Below, in pieces: positions 43,816 to 56,035 of a stretch of 64,000 nt of DNA. The DNA is from Myxocyprinus asiaticus (taxonomy: Eukaryota; Chordata; Actinopteri; Cypriniformes; Catostomidae): positions 25,352,156-25,416,155 of the forward strand of contig NC_059348.1 in NCBI RefSeq assembly GCF_019703515.2, given 5' to 3'. The position numbers and the translations under genes are program-made. Positions within the stretch are counted from its first letter, which is position 1. The number at the start of each line of letters is the position of its first letter. The notes beneath the pieces are model-generated. The model saw only the letters and a list, made by a program, of their open reading frames with translations, made no database searches and was not told the origin of the DNA.

Positions 43816-44334
43816 TCATTCCACATCAGCATTCTCTTCTTCATCGGGACAGGCTGCAAACTCTTTTTCTGGTAGAAGACCATACTCATTTAGGAAGTTT
43901 TCCACGTCACTGGCAAAGAACTCCTCACTCAGGTGCTTTGTAATGCACAGGAAGTTGCCCAGCAGCTCTCCGGCCTTGTACACCAGCAGGGCGGGCAGAA
44001 CATCGCCTGAAAAGCGCTCACCAGCCCCTGTGACAGAGGCCTGAATTCGGCAGAATTTGACGCTGGAATACTCTGCTGCCAGGCAGGTCAGGCAGTTGTT
44101 GAGTGCGTCACAACCTTTAATCTCGTCATCGTAGATGTGCACCACCACGAGGGTTAAGTGATGCTCTTTCTCTATGACATCCAGGAAGGCCTCGCCACTA
44201 TCCAACTCAAATATGGCATCAAACTTTTGCCCGAAGCTCAGGCACTCATGCATCTCCTGCATACATTGCTTGCGATACTTACAAAGACACCTCTCGTCGT
44301 CCTCTTGGATTATCTCGTATTCCTGAACACTCAT
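43816..44334 (-). CDS. pdc: pdc terminal exon (thioredoxin-like domain)
   Basis: The open reading frame of 172 codons plus TGA starts at the acceptor CAG|ATGAGT (44334). It contains [26 protein letters not shown]-like [53 protein letters not shown] and [14 protein letters not shown], ending in an acidic tail (DEEENADVE). This is the phosducin thioredoxin fold without the redox CxxC. It forms the second G-beta-gamma contact surface. The exon is intact with no disabling change. Confidence 0.96.
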   Translation of the reverse strand: MSVQEYEIIQEDDERCLCKYRKQCMQEMHECLSFGQKFDAIFELDSGEAFLDVIEKEHHLTLVVVHIYDDEIKGCDALNNCLTCLAAEYSSVKFCRIQASVTGAGERFSGDVLPALLVYKAGELLGNFLCITKHLSEEFFASDVENFLNEYGLLPEKEFAACPDEEENADVE

Positions 44335-47300
44335 CTGCATGTGGGCAAACACAACACCATTTCAATAAACAGCGCCTATCACTACAAGTCAAAAGTTTGG
44401 ACTCTCTTGACTAAATTTGGTTCTCATGATCTTAAAGGGATAGTTCACCCAAAAATGAAAATTCTCTCATCATTTACTCACCCTCATGCAATCCCAGATG
44501 TGTATAACTTTCTTTCTTCTGCAGAACACAAACTTTTTTAGAAGAAGATTTTTAAATATTTTTAGAAGAATATTTCAGCTCTGTTGGGCCATACAATGCA
44601 AATGAATGGTGTCCAAAGCTCAGAAGGTCCAAAAAGGACATAAAGGCAGCATAAAAGTAACCCACACGACTACAGTGGGTAAATCCATGTCTTCAGAAGT
44701 GATATGGTAGGTGAGGGTCAAGAAACAGATCAATTTGTAAGTCCTTTTTTACTATAAATCTCCACCTTTGACCAGCCCCAACCAGTAGGTGGCTGAAAGT
44801 GAAAGTATAGATTTACAGTAAAAAAAAAAAAAAGGACTTCAATATTGATCTGTTTCTCACCCACACTTATCATATCTCTTCAGAAGAGATGGATTAAACA
44901 ACTGGAGTCATATGGACTACTTGTATGCTGCCTCTATGTCCTTTTTGTACCTTATGAGTCCTGGTCACCATTCACTTGCGTTGTCAAGTCAAGTCATTTT
45001 TATTTGTATAGCGCCTTTCACAACACACATCGTTTCAAAGCAGGTTTACAGAAGATCAGGCATTAACAGAAGATAAAACTGTAATATCTATAATGTCTTA
45101 GAGTCATCTTTGTGTAGTTTGATAAAATATGATTGTGAATTGTTTAAAAATAAGTAATTAAATAATAATTGTATTTATAACCCCAGTGAGCAAGCCAAAT
45201 GCGACTGTGGCAAGGAACACAAAACACCATAAGATGTTGGTTAATGGAGAAAAATAACCTTGGGAGAGACCAGGCTCACTGTGGGGGCCAGTTCCCCTCT
45301 GACTAACATCATGAATATAATGCCAATATTACTTATGTATAGTGCAAGTTATGGTTTAAAATTATTAAACTAAGTAAGTGTTAAGGGTCAGTGTTTAAAC
45401 AAAGATTTTGTGTGAACTGTAAGATTAATGACTAATGTCTTTGAAGTTCATCCTGGATTAACTGCAGAAGTTCACATAGATGCAGTTGTCCTTGTTAGTT
45501 GGCTGATGAAGGGTTTTGTTGGCAATTAATTGATAGTCTATGTATTCCATTTCAAGAGTGTAGTCCATCATTAGACCGAGGTGATGTAGGCAGAGATCGG
45601 TTAGGTGCATCGCAGTTCAACATGGCCGGTAATTTCGGTGAGGTCCATCCTAAATCCAAGGTTCTGGCAGTGGCATATGAAGTATCCCATGTCTCATGGT
45701 TGGAGTTGGCATCAGTTCATCCTCTGAAGTCCATCGTAGTAGACTGAAGTGATGTTTGGCTGGCACTGGCTGCTATTAGTCATCATCACACAATGACACG
45801 TAGCAGTGGATTCCAACACCAAGCAGGAACGGAGCTGGATCTTGCCGGTTCTGGTGACCTCAGGACAGGAGTCCTGAGGTTGAGACAGGGAAACAAATAA
45901 AATAATATTAGCATAGATGCCATTCAATTTATTGCAGAGTTATAGATCATGATCACTGTTTCTGGTTCCAGCAGACCTAACTAAAGCAGCCTAATTGTGA
46001 GTTGAAGGATAAATTAGGTGTATGCCTGGCTAAATAGATGAGTCTTTAGTCTAGACTTAAACTGAGTGAGTGTGTCTGCATCTCGAACTATGATTCCATA
46101 GTTTAGGAGCCAAATATGAAAAGGATCTACCTCCTTTTGTGGATTTTGATATTCTAGGAACTATTAACAGGCTTTGTGATCGTAATGAACGTGATGGAAT
46201 ATAGTGTGGTAGAAGGTCACTTAAGTACTGCGGAGCTAGACCATACAAAGCTTTGTACGTAGTTAACAGAATTTAAAAATGAATATGAAGTGTAACAGGT
46301 AGCCAATATAACAACGATAAAATTGGGCTAATATGATCATATTTCTTGGTTCTCATCAGCACTCTGGCTGCTGCATTTTTAACCAATTGAAGTTTATTTA
46401 TTGATCTTGCTGGACATCCTCCCAGTAATGCATTACAGTAATCTAATCTTGAGGTCATGAACGCATTAATTAGTTTTTTGGCATCAGCAACAGAGAGCAT
46501 GTGTCGTAACTTAGCAATATTTCTTAGGTGGAAGAATACTGTTCTACAAACATTGATTTTCAAAGGACAGATTGATATCAAATATAACACCTAAGTTCTT
46601 CGCAGTTGAGATGATGTAACAGTACATCCATCGAGAGTTAAATTATATTTTAGAGGTTTTTGGTCCAATAATTAATACCTCTGTTTTGTCGGAATTGAGT
46701 AGAAGGAAATTTCTGGCCATCCAATCTTTTATTTCATTGATACACTCTGCTAATTTGGAGAATTGTGAAATCTCATCAGGTTTTGAAGAAATATAAAGTT
46801 GGGTATCGTCGGCATAACAGTGGAAACTTATTCCACAATTCCTGATAACATCTCCCAGGGGAAGCATATACAAGGAGAAAAGCAAAGACCCTAAATCTGA
46901 TCCCTGTGGCACTCCATACTTTACTTTTGTTTGGTTTGACTATTCCTCATTTACATAGACAAAGTGGTAGCGGTCTGCTAAATAGGACCTAAACCATGCT
47001 AATGCAACTCCACAAATGCCAACATAATTCTCCATCCTATTCAAGAGAATGTTGTGATCTGTCGTGTCGAAGGCAACACTAAGATCTAAAAGCAATAGAA
47101 GAGAAATGCAGCCGCGATCAGATGATAAGAGCAAGTAATTTGTAACTATGATAAGTTCAGTCTCTGTACTGTGATGAGGCCTGACTGAAATTGTTCATAT
47201 ATACTATTTCTCTGTAGAAATGAACATATTTGGGAGGACACAACCTTTTCTAATATTTTCGACATAAACGGGAGATTTGAAATCGGTCTATAATTAGCCA

Positions 47301-50300
47301 ATTCTCCAGGATCAAGTTGTGGCTTCTTAATAAGTGGTTTGATAACTTCCATTTTAAAGTTTCTTGGGACATGTCCTAAGGATAGCGAGGAGTTAATCAT
47401 ATTAAGAAGAGGTTCTGAAATTACAGGGAATATCTCTTTTAAGAGCTTAGTTGGTATTGTATCTAACATACATGTTGTGGCTTTTGATGTTTCGATAAGA
47501 TTTGTTAGCTCTTCATGAGCTATGACAGCGAAGGATTGAAGTTGCACGTGAGGAAAATTATGAGACACTGTTTTCTGAGGTACTGTGACAGATGATTGCA
47601 TTATTCCAATTTTATTTCTGATTATTTCAATTTTATCTGTAAAGAAATTCATGAATTCATTACTATTGTGCTGTGACGGAATATCTGGTTTAGTCAATGA
47701 TTTATTCCGAACCAATTTAGCCACAGTACTGAATAAACACTTAGGATTGTTGTGGTTATTTTCTATGAGTTTGCTAAAATATGCTGACCTGGCAGCTTTT
47801 AGTGCCTGTCTGTAGCTACAGACACTATCCTTCCATGCACCGCGAAATACCACTAATTTTGTATTCTTCCACTTGCTCTCCATTTTCTGAGCTGCTCTCT
47901 TGTGAGCATGAGTGTGATCATTTTACAATGCTGCAGGGCTTTTTTCTTTAATTTTCTTTAATCTAAGGGGGCGACACTATCAAGAGTACTAAAGAAGACT
48001 GTATTTATATGTTCTGTTATTTCATCAATTTCTTCTAGGCTTTGGGGTTTACTGAGTGTATGAGATAGATCTGGAAGATTGTTAGTGAAGCTATCTTTAG
48101 TGGTCGAAAGAATAGTTCGACCTGAGCGATAGCTTGGTATAGATTGACTAACATTAGCTGATCGCAGCAAACAAGAGATGAGGTAATGATCCGAGATGTC
48201 ATCGCTCTGCAGCAGAATTTCTATAGTATCAAAATCAACTCCATATGACAGAATTAAATCTAGCATATGATTATGGCGATGAGTTGGTCCTGTCACATTT
48301 TGTCTGACTACAAGAGAATTGAGAATATCAATAAATGCTAATCCCAGTGTGTCATTTTCATTATCTATGTGAATGTTGAAGTCACCAACAATTAAAGCTC
48401 TATCTACAGTAACTGCAAGATCTGATAAATAATTTGCAAATTCACCAAGGAAATCAGAATAAGACCCGGGTGATCTATATACCGTAGCAAGGGTAAAAGA
48501 CGACAGAGTTTTTTAAAAATTTATATCTATATCTGACGGTGTCACATTAAGCATTATTAGTTCAAAAGACTTACATTTATATCCTGTCCTCTGAGTAACA
48601 CCAAAAACTTCACTGTAAATTTTAGCAACACCTCCTCCTCAACCCTTCAGACGAGGGTCATGTTTATAACAATAACCTAGGGGAGAAGATTCATTTAAAC
48701 TAATGTATTCATCCAGTTTAAGCCAGGTTTCAGTCAAACAGAGCGCATCCAAACTATGATCTGTAATAATTTCATTTACAATTAGTGCTTTGTTAGAAAG
48801 AGCTCTAATGTTTAGTAGCCCTATCTTTATATGGTGTTTATCTTTAATTTGTTTGTTTTGTTCAAGTTTGACCTTAATAAAAAAAATTCTAAATGATTTA
48901 GTGAGGGTTTTGTGTTTGGTAGTCTGGGGAACAGACACAGTCTCTATATGATATCTAGGTGATACAGTCTCTATGTGTTGTAGTTTATGTGACCTGTGTG
49001 ACATCTCAAGGCAGCTAGCAGACGTTCGGATTAACCAGTTTGTCTGCTTCTTGACCTGGGCCCCAGTTAGTCAAATACTATCACTATTAAGACTATGAGC
49101 CAAATTACTAGAGAAGAGAGCGGCACCTTCCCTGGAGGGATGGAGTCCGTCTCTCTTTAGCAGGTCAGGTCTACCCCAAAAAAGTCTTCCAAATGTCTAT
49201 AAATCCTATTCTGTTTTCCAGACATCCAGCCATTCAGTGACACTAATCTACTATAAACCTCGTCACCACGACGAGCAGGGAGGGGGCCAGAGCATATTAC
49301 AGTGTCATCGTTTTTGCAAATTGACACACCTCTTTAACATTATCTCTAGTGATTTCCGACTGGCGAAGCCGGACATCATTAGTGCCGACATGAATAACAA
49401 TTTTAGAAAATCTACGTTTAGCATTAACCAGCACTTGTAAATTTGATTTGATGTCAGATGCTCTGGCACCCAAAATGCATTTAACAATAGTGGCTGGAGT
49501 CTCTATTTCCACGTTCCTTACAATAGAATCACCAATTATTAGGGCTCTTTCAACATGATTCTCAGTGGGTGCTTCACTGAGTGGGTAGAATCGATTGGAA
49601 ACCCTAACAGGAACGGGAGAGTGGTGTCGCTTTGCTGAGCGAGTATGCCGCTGAGACGTCACCCAAACGCCCTGCTGCGGGGGCTCTACAGCCGGAACCA
49701 AAGTGTGTGTGTTGCTCTCTGTACTGCCTGCATCCGAAACAGTATCTACCGGCTTCTTTTTCTCACTGAGCTCCACTAGCGTTCAGATGCGTGCTTCTAA
49801 CTCATGAACCTTCTCCGTCAGCCTGACTAATTCCTTACATTTATCACATGTGAATCCCTCACTGCTGACGGAAGAGGCTATTGTAAACATGTGACATGCA
49901 ATGTAGGAAGAAATAGCATGAGTGGATGCCATGACTTACCGTAGTTGGTTGTTGTTGTTGTTGTTGGTTGTTCCTGAGTGGTGAGGGTTTGAGATCGATG
50001 TGAATCCCTCACACAATTGTTTGTTGTCATGGTTGTTCTTGATAAGCGGTGCTTTGAGATGGATGCAATAATCCGTGTAACACAGAGGAGAAAAACGGGT
50101 GTGCGCTGTTAAATGCTCGCAGTTTAATAGCGATAAAAATATAAAGCGGATTCATGTGGAAAATGCACGCAGTTGAATCGCGATAAGAGAATAATGCGGG
50201 GGAAAACCCAATGCGCGCTGAAAAATGGCAGATGTTAAGGATTAAAGGCTGAAAACAGATGGATAAGCGATGCTAAAAAAGCTAGCAGGCTTCAAACACA

Positions 50301-51390
50301 GACTCGAGCTTGGCGCCAGCAGCAACAGGTAAAATACACACAGATGAAACAGTAGAAAAGTGGAAAAACCTGAAACACGCGGTAAAATTACAAAGGATAA
50401 AAAGACAAACGTATGAGAATAAGAATAAGCAATGCTAAGCAGGCTAAATACACTTGTACAGCGTGCAGTCAGCAACCATTGTGAGGATCAACAGAGCTGA
50501 GATATTTTTCCAAAAATCTTAATTTGTGTTCTGCAGAAGAAAAAAGTCATGCATATCTGGGATGGCAAAAGGGTGAGTAATTGTTTCATTTTTGGGTGAA
50601 CTATTCCTTTAAAGACCTTTTTTTATCTACAGGCTTACAAAGTCTTGACATTTTTGTAGATAAATTAAAATTGTGCCAACATTTGAACTTTACAAAAGTA
50701 ACACATGATTTAAATGGATGAGCCGGACCAGATAGTGAGGAACAAGCAGCCAACATAAGCCCAGCATGCATGGGAATATCTTCAATACTATTTAAAAAGC
50801 ATATCAGGTGGCGCCTCATAAAGTTGTTTAAAAGAATGCCCAGATTGTAGAGCTGTTCTATAGGCAAAGGGTGGCTACTTTGATGAAGCTAAAATATAAG
50901 ACTGATATAACATTTTTTGGCACAACATAAATCCAAAATTTTCATTTGTGTTATTTCTTAGTTTTGATGACTTTACTATTATTTTAAAATGTGGAAAATA
51001 GTAATGATAAAGAATGAGACACCTATTGATTCCAGACTTTTCATTGGTAGTATATGTTAGCTCAGGCATGAAATGAGGTGTATGCAGTTTGCAGGATGAT
51101 TACATTTCTTTGATATTTTATGAAAACAAAGTGATGCTTCGTACATCTGGAATTAAAGTGGCTTCCTCTGAATCCTACTGTAATTGTGTTGTAGAATTTG
51201 TGTAATGATAGAATGTGAGCTGGGGAATTTTTCCTGTTTACCTTGCGAGTGGGTTTTTCCTGTCTGTCATCATTGTTAGATTTGGGGTTAGACATCTGTC
51301 TGAGAAGTTCTCTCTTGTCTGGAGGGATGCTTTGAGAGTCTTCGCTCTCCAGTTTGAACTTCCTCCAGTCATGGATTACCCCTTTGGGCC
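43816..51390 (-). CDS. pdc: pdc, phosducin (first coding exon not found)
   Basis: Two exons encode most of phosducin, the photoreceptor cytosolic protein that binds G-beta-gamma (transducin) and is switched off by PKA phosphorylation. Exon 51242-51390 (149 nt, entered in phase 1) reads [18 protein letters not shown] and ends PTRK. The terminal exon 43816-44334 (519 nt) starts MSVQEYEII. Both match human PDC ([27 protein letters not shown]). The intron between them is 6.9 kb because of a transposon nest. Human PDC has about 20 further N-terminal residues on an upstream coding exon; I searched 51.4-64 kb for an EEDFEGQxxHT-like exon and did not find it, so it is either too diverged or beyond the right edge. 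The gene converges on odr4, the usual vertebrate order. Confidence 0.95.
45990..49010 (-). pseudogene. LINE ORF2, endonuclease/reverse transcriptase, broken
   Basis: Endonuclease: 48000-49004 ([33 protein letters not shown]). Linker and fingers: 47146-47883. Palm: 46640-47134, with SVAFDTTDH and the catalytic YADDTQLY. Thumb/C-terminus: about 46057-46590 ([17 protein letters not shown]). Frames change or stop near 47940, 47140, 46935, 46610 and 46270, so the protein is not made intact. Confidence 0.88.
49297..49776 (-). pseudogene. LINE ORF1, SGNH esterase-like
   Basis: The open frame has [15 protein letters not shown] (block I, GDS), [11 protein letters not shown] and [16 protein letters not shown] (GxND block III), characteristic of SGNH-hydrolase folds. 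Esterase-type ORF1 proteins are known from L2/CR1-clade LINEs, including zebrafish L2 elements. The upstream N-terminus (a leucine-zipper-like [10 protein letters not shown] segment, about 49780-49850) is separated by a stop. It is not a host enzyme gene. Confidence 0.82.
51242..51390 (-). CDS. pdc: pdc internal exon (helix 1, G-beta-gamma contact)
   Basis: The acceptor is CTAAG|GGCCC at 51390/51391 and the donor is AAG|GTAAAC at 51242/51241. The exon encodes about 49 residues. [15 protein letters not shown] is the phosducin N-terminal helix motif known to contact G-beta. It is followed by an acidic/Ser segment ([19 protein letters not shown]) and a hydrophilic linker. The exon ends with RK, the first half of the RKMS PKA motif completed by the next exon. 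Confidence 0.94.
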
Positions 51391-53430
51391 CTTAGATGGA
51401 CAAAAAGTTTTGCAGCCGTGATATTGTGCAATTTAAGACTTTTCTGTCATCTAATTATTAAATCAACATTTCAATCTACTAAATGGATCATTTGAGTTTA
51501 TTATCAATGCAGTTTGAAATGCATGCACTATGTGGACCCCCAGATTAATCTGAAATTCATGCACTATGAAAAAATGACTGATGTTAGTCCTTTGAATGGC
51601 TTGGAATCTATGCCTTTTTTCACTTTTATTGTAAAGTTAGTTCAGCAAGACACTGAAATGGTTGATAGCTGGTATGAGTAATTGCAGGTATTTCTTTCTT
51701 TAATTCAGTTTCCAAATCTATAATACAGCCTTTAATACTGGATAACCCCAGTATTGCCTCACATTACTGTAGAAAATTAACTAATGTTACTCAGATATTT
51801 TTTGCAATCTCTATGGGGTGTATCTTCCTCAGATTATGAATTCACTGCTGGACAGTGTATTTTTGAAGAGGGTGGTTGTATTAATATCAATTAAGGCAAT
51901 GATTTAAACCTGTTTCAACTTTTTTCAAACCTGTTTTTGTTGCTGGTAGTTCCTCATTCTCAGTTGACATGATTTTCCTGGAATCCTCTTTAGAGACCTG
52001 ATGATATAAATGACAGATACTAAAAGCCTTTTTTTGGCTTTATTAGTTCATTTTTCTGTACTTGAGATTGAATTTCCAGAAAGAGCAGGCAAGGAAGTAC
52101 AAATAAAAGGAAGTTAATAGTCTATCAGAATATGCCCATTTTGTGCATCTTCCTCCTAAGATCTAAGAAATCCATGCAAATATGAGAACCATCACTTTGC
52201 TTTAGCCAGACAACACGAGAGACAGCTGGGAAGTTTTGTGCTTATGTTGGGTTACGTTGGCATTACTATTCTGGTATAATCTAGCATACAAAGTTGATTG
52301 TGTTGCATGAGATGTTGACACTGTCAGAGTCTGTTACAATTATTTAGGTTAAAGTGGAATTAGCAGATTACTTTGGTATAGGTGATGGATTAGATTACAG
52401 TCAGATTATATTGAGTAACGGGTTTGGCTAGAATAGATGTTCTTGTATTTTTAAGTGTCGATTACGTGTCCAAAAGTGTTCAAATACTTTTTGGTGCATG
52501 CAATTAATAACACCACAGTCTCAACAAACCACAGACTACATTTCTCAGAGCCATTTCTCATGCTGCACAATGTACTTCTGAGCAGAGGGTTAGCTTGTTA
52601 CCACAGAATTGTGCTGATTGTGTCAGATAAAACATTAGACTCAAACAGAAATATGTCAGAAATAAGCTTGTTCATTCTGGCACCATACAGTTCGCATTGT
52701 CATCCCTCAATGTTTTCAGTCAAAAGTTTCACACCCTTCACATGATTGTGAACTCATGGCAAAACAATTAAAACTCAAAATTTCACATAAAGTTTGAGTT
52801 AAGTTGTATTTAATGCTAGTTGCACAGTTCATGCACTGGGGTAGATCTGTCTAAGTCTAAGCCCTCCACATATGTCTTAAGCATGTTTCACACCTACTGT
52901 ATTGTGTTGACTCACAAGTAAACATTTTTAGGTGAACTATATTCCTTACTAAATTAACGCCCCTTGTTACAAGTGTCACAATACTATGGCAGCAAAGAGT
53001 TTTAGTAGTAGAACAAGGCCCTCTATAGTGTGGAAACATTCAAAAACAGCTATTTTGTCTAAATGCATATGTTTTTGTGTATCTTGCATATAATGCTTAA
53101 TAATAGTTGAAGTAACAGTCCCAGAAGCCGAATGGTCAGATAAATATCATGCTTACCTGACTGCTTGCTGTCACTATCTGTCTTTGTCGTGCTCTGTTAT
53201 CAGTTTACTGTCTCAATTGCAGTGGGACTCAATTGCATCATGGTTACTGGTTATCTCAATAATAATTTGGTGTCATGTAATAGGATTACTGCAGAGGAAT
53301 TAAACCTGTCTGTCTTCATCACGAGCACTGAGAGAAATGAGCAGGCTGAATTTTTGGAGATGCCCCTATAAATAATGAAAAATTTAACATTTAAAATAGT
53401 ATATTTATATATGTTTATTATTTATAATAT
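51391..53430. other. Upstream of pdc internal exon, no gene recognised
   Basis: This AT-rich DNA should include pdc intron or 5' sequence. No first coding exon was identified. A minus-strand donor-like site (CAGTCAG|GTAAGC at 53158/53157) could end an untranslated exon, but nothing else supports it. Confidence 0.4.
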
Positions 53431-53436
53431 TATATT

Positions 53437-53437
<1 letters not shown>

Positions 53438-53484
<47 letters not shown>

Positions 53485-53496
53485 AATATATATACA

Positions 53497-53547
<51 letters not shown>
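53438..53547. repeat. (AT)n microsatellite
   Basis: About 110 nt of AT dinucleotides with two small interruptions, capable of forming a cruciform. Confidence 0.95.
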
Positions 53548-53549
<2 letters not shown>

Positions 53550-54835
53550 AGCATTTTTTAAGATTACGCATTTCAATTTCATAACAAAATTTCATCAAAT
53601 TAAGTGTAATGTTTAACTAAATATAATTAAATAAAACTTAAAATATATATATTTTTATTAAGTAATTAATTCAATTCAATTTGATGCAATCTTGTTATGA
53701 AATTAAAATGCCTAACTCTTAAAATATTTTTTAATGTCACTATTGCTGATTTATGAGTAGTGACGTGAACAGCAGTGAAACTTTTATAAACATATGAGGA
53801 CCCTACAAGTAACTTGAAAGACATATGTACGGCTTTTAGAACGTTTTATAAAGCAAAAGAAAAATAATACCTTTACCATACCTTATTTGTATTTGCTTAC
53901 TCATAAATGTTCTATGTGAGGTATAATCATTCCTCTGAAAAATGTAAACACTGAGGCTCAGTGGTGAGCATCCCAACCAATGGCAGATAGGGAAGTGTGT
54001 AGAAAAGCTATTTAAAAACAATTATTATTTTTGCAATTCTGTTTGTGATGCTAGTGGTGCCAACATTACAAACTTTATTTTAACCTAGGTATATGTTCAT
54101 GTTGTTTTATTTTTGTGCAATTAGATCTGGTGTAATAGTTGGGCCTGCCTTTACATGTCAAGTCCTAAAGCTGATGCATTGTGACTTTACACTTTGTTTA
54201 GAGTGACTGAAGGTACACACTGATCTCACAACCTGTCCGTTCATGAGTTGTGAAGGCAATTCGAACATGTTACTACATGCCCTCTCCTCTGGGCATTTGC
54301 CTTTTCTCATCTGCATTCCGTCTCACTTTATATTTTTCCAAATTCTACAAGGAACAACAAAGAGTAAATTTGTCAAGAAAAACTAAACATTAGCATGGAT
54401 GTTTGGTGATTGGTTTTTAGTGTAGAGATTTCTCTAATCTCTCAGTCATCACTAGATGGTTGTAAAATGGGCCATAAGGATTTGGAAACTCATTCTGGAG
54501 TACTCATGATGGTGTGAGAGGAGAGCAGAGAGAGATTTCTCACCACTCCTACAGCTATTGGTGTTATATCAGCAAACCCACATATTTATCCAGCTATCTG
54601 TGCAGGGCAATCTGCCAACCAGCTGTGTGCACAGTCATTCTTTTGGATAATTTCTGGGCTGTTAACACGCCTTGTATTAACACACTTCACTGAGGGGTGG
54701 AGACTGCATAGCATTACGCATGGTTTCACTTCTTATGCTTTGATAATTCTGTAATTATTAGCTCAGCAGCTTTTATTAAGGGCACTGTTGTGAAGGTGAA
54801 ATTTTATTATTGACAATAATATTAAGTCTTGTACA
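53548..54835. other. Non-coding, nothing recognised
   Basis: AT-rich with no ORF or repeat ends that I can support. A short inverted pair (TTAATTCAATTCAATTTGATG and CATCAAATTAAG at 53592-53690) is probably part of an AT-rich palindrome. Confidence 0.5.
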
Positions 54836-54839
54836 ATCA

Positions 54840-55995
54840 GGCCAGGAGCACACTGAATAAGGAAATCAGAGTTTCTAAAAGAAGATACTCTGAGAAGCTG
54901 AAAAACAAGTTAACAACTGGCTGACGACCTGAATGTGTTCTTCTGTAGATTTGAAAGGCCCAATCTCACACCCCACACCAGCCCTGACCTTCACTTCACA
55001 CAAACACCAACACCTCCTGCAACCTCCCTCCTCCCCCCTCCTGCTACTCAACCTGCACTTAAGATCTGTGAAGAAGAGGTGTCCCATGTCTTACGAAAAC
55101 AAAAGATAAGGAAAGCACAGAGCCCAGATGGTGTTTCACCCACATGTCTTAGATCCTGTACTAATCAGCTGGCCCCCATCTTCACACTGATCTTCAATAG
55201 ATCACTGGAGCAGTATAAAGTCACATGCTGCTTCAAATGCTCAATCATCATTCCTGTCCCAAAGAAACCAAAAATCACAGGACTTAATGACTACAGACCT
55301 GTCGCCCTGACGACTGTGGTCATGAAATCATTTGAGAGACTGGTGTTGGCCCACCTGAAGGACATCACTGGACCCTTTCTAGATCCCCTTCAATTTGCTT
55401 ATTGAGCAAACAGGTCTGTGGAGGATGCAGTCAACATGGGATTGCATCATATCCTGCAACATCTGGACAGACCAGGGACATTTGCAAGGATCCTTTTTGT
55501 GGACTTCAGTTCAGCTTTCAACACCATCATCCCAGCTATTCTCCAGACTAAACTACACCAGCTCTCTGTTCCCACGTCTATCTGTCAGTGGATTACCAGC
55601 TTTCTGATGGACAGGCAGCAGCTTGTGAGACAGGGGAAATTCACTTCCAGCATGTGTACAATCAGCACTGGTGCCCCCCAGGGATGTGTGCTCTCCCCAC
55701 TACTCTTCTCCCTCTACACCAATGACTGCATCACCAAAGACTCCTCTATCAAGTTCCTGAAGTTTGCAGACGACACCACTGTCATCGGCCTCATCCGAGA
55801 TGACAATGAGTCTGCATACAGAAGGGAGTTTAAGCAGCTGGCTGTCTGGTGCAGTCAAAACAACCTTGAGCTGAACACGCTCAAAACGGTGGAGATGATT
55901 GTGGACTTTAGGAGGAACATCCCAACACTGACCCCCCTCACCATTCTAAACAGCACTGTGGCAGCAGTTGAGTCATTCAGGTTCCTGGGACCGAA
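54840..55995 (+). mobile_element. 5'- and 3'-truncated LINE (L2/Rex1-like RT)
   Basis: The reverse transcriptase fragment reads QSPDGVSPTCLRSC, LNDYRPVALTTVVMKSFERL, LFVDFSSAFNTIIPA, TGAPQGCVLSPLLFSLYTND, KFADDTTVIGL and NNLELNTLKTVEMIVDFRR. The YADD-equivalent FADD is present. One in-frame TGA follows DPLQFAY at about 55403, and another stop lies near 54921. The frame ends after SFRFLG, followed by unrelated sequence. The superfamily (L2/Rex1/CR1 group) is clear; the family is not. Confidence 0.88.
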
Positions 55996-56035
55996 GTTAA
56001 AGAAACACCCATATGCACAAGAAAGTTACATTTAA

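Larger units (their letters stand above)
44984..50479 (-). mobile_element. Inner layer: near full-length L2-type LINE
   Basis: About 5.5 kb, minus strand. Its 3' end reads GGCGCTATACAAATAAAAAT then tandem GACTT units, the tail type of fish L2 LINEs. Going 5' to 3': an ORF1 with an SGNH/esterase-like domain, then an ORF2 with APE endonuclease ([21 protein letters not shown]) and reverse transcriptase ([38 protein letters not shown]). Several stops break ORF2. The 5' end lies at the junction with MITE sequence near 50479. Confidence 0.9.
44436..50608. mobile_element. Middle layer: family B MITE
   Basis: It begins AAGGGATAGTTCACCC after TTAA (44432-44435) and ends GGGTGAACTATTCC before TTTAA (50609-50612). 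The left arm runs to ~44983 and the right arm resumes at ~50479 (GAGGATCAACAGAGCTGAGA), interrupted by the LINE. Confidence 0.9.
44383..51051. mobile_element. Outer layer of nest: family A TIR element
   Basis: The left end AAGTCAAAAGTTTGGACTCT and right end AGACTTTTCATTGGTAG are diverged inverted copies. Interior pieces at 50615-50890 (AAATGGATGAGCCGGACCAG; GGCAAAGGGTGGC) align with the intact copy at 1-418. The sequence between 44436 and 50608 is the inserted middle layer. Confidence 0.85.

Noticed and set aside
49297..49776. Host SGNH/GDSL hydrolase gene
   Set aside because: It lies immediately upstream of, and in the same orientation as, an L2 endonuclease/reverse transcriptase and inside the same insertion, so it is LINE ORF1.
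53100..53158. Untranslated first exon of pdc
   Set aside because: Only a good donor sequence supports it; no promoter, acceptor partner or conservation could be seen.
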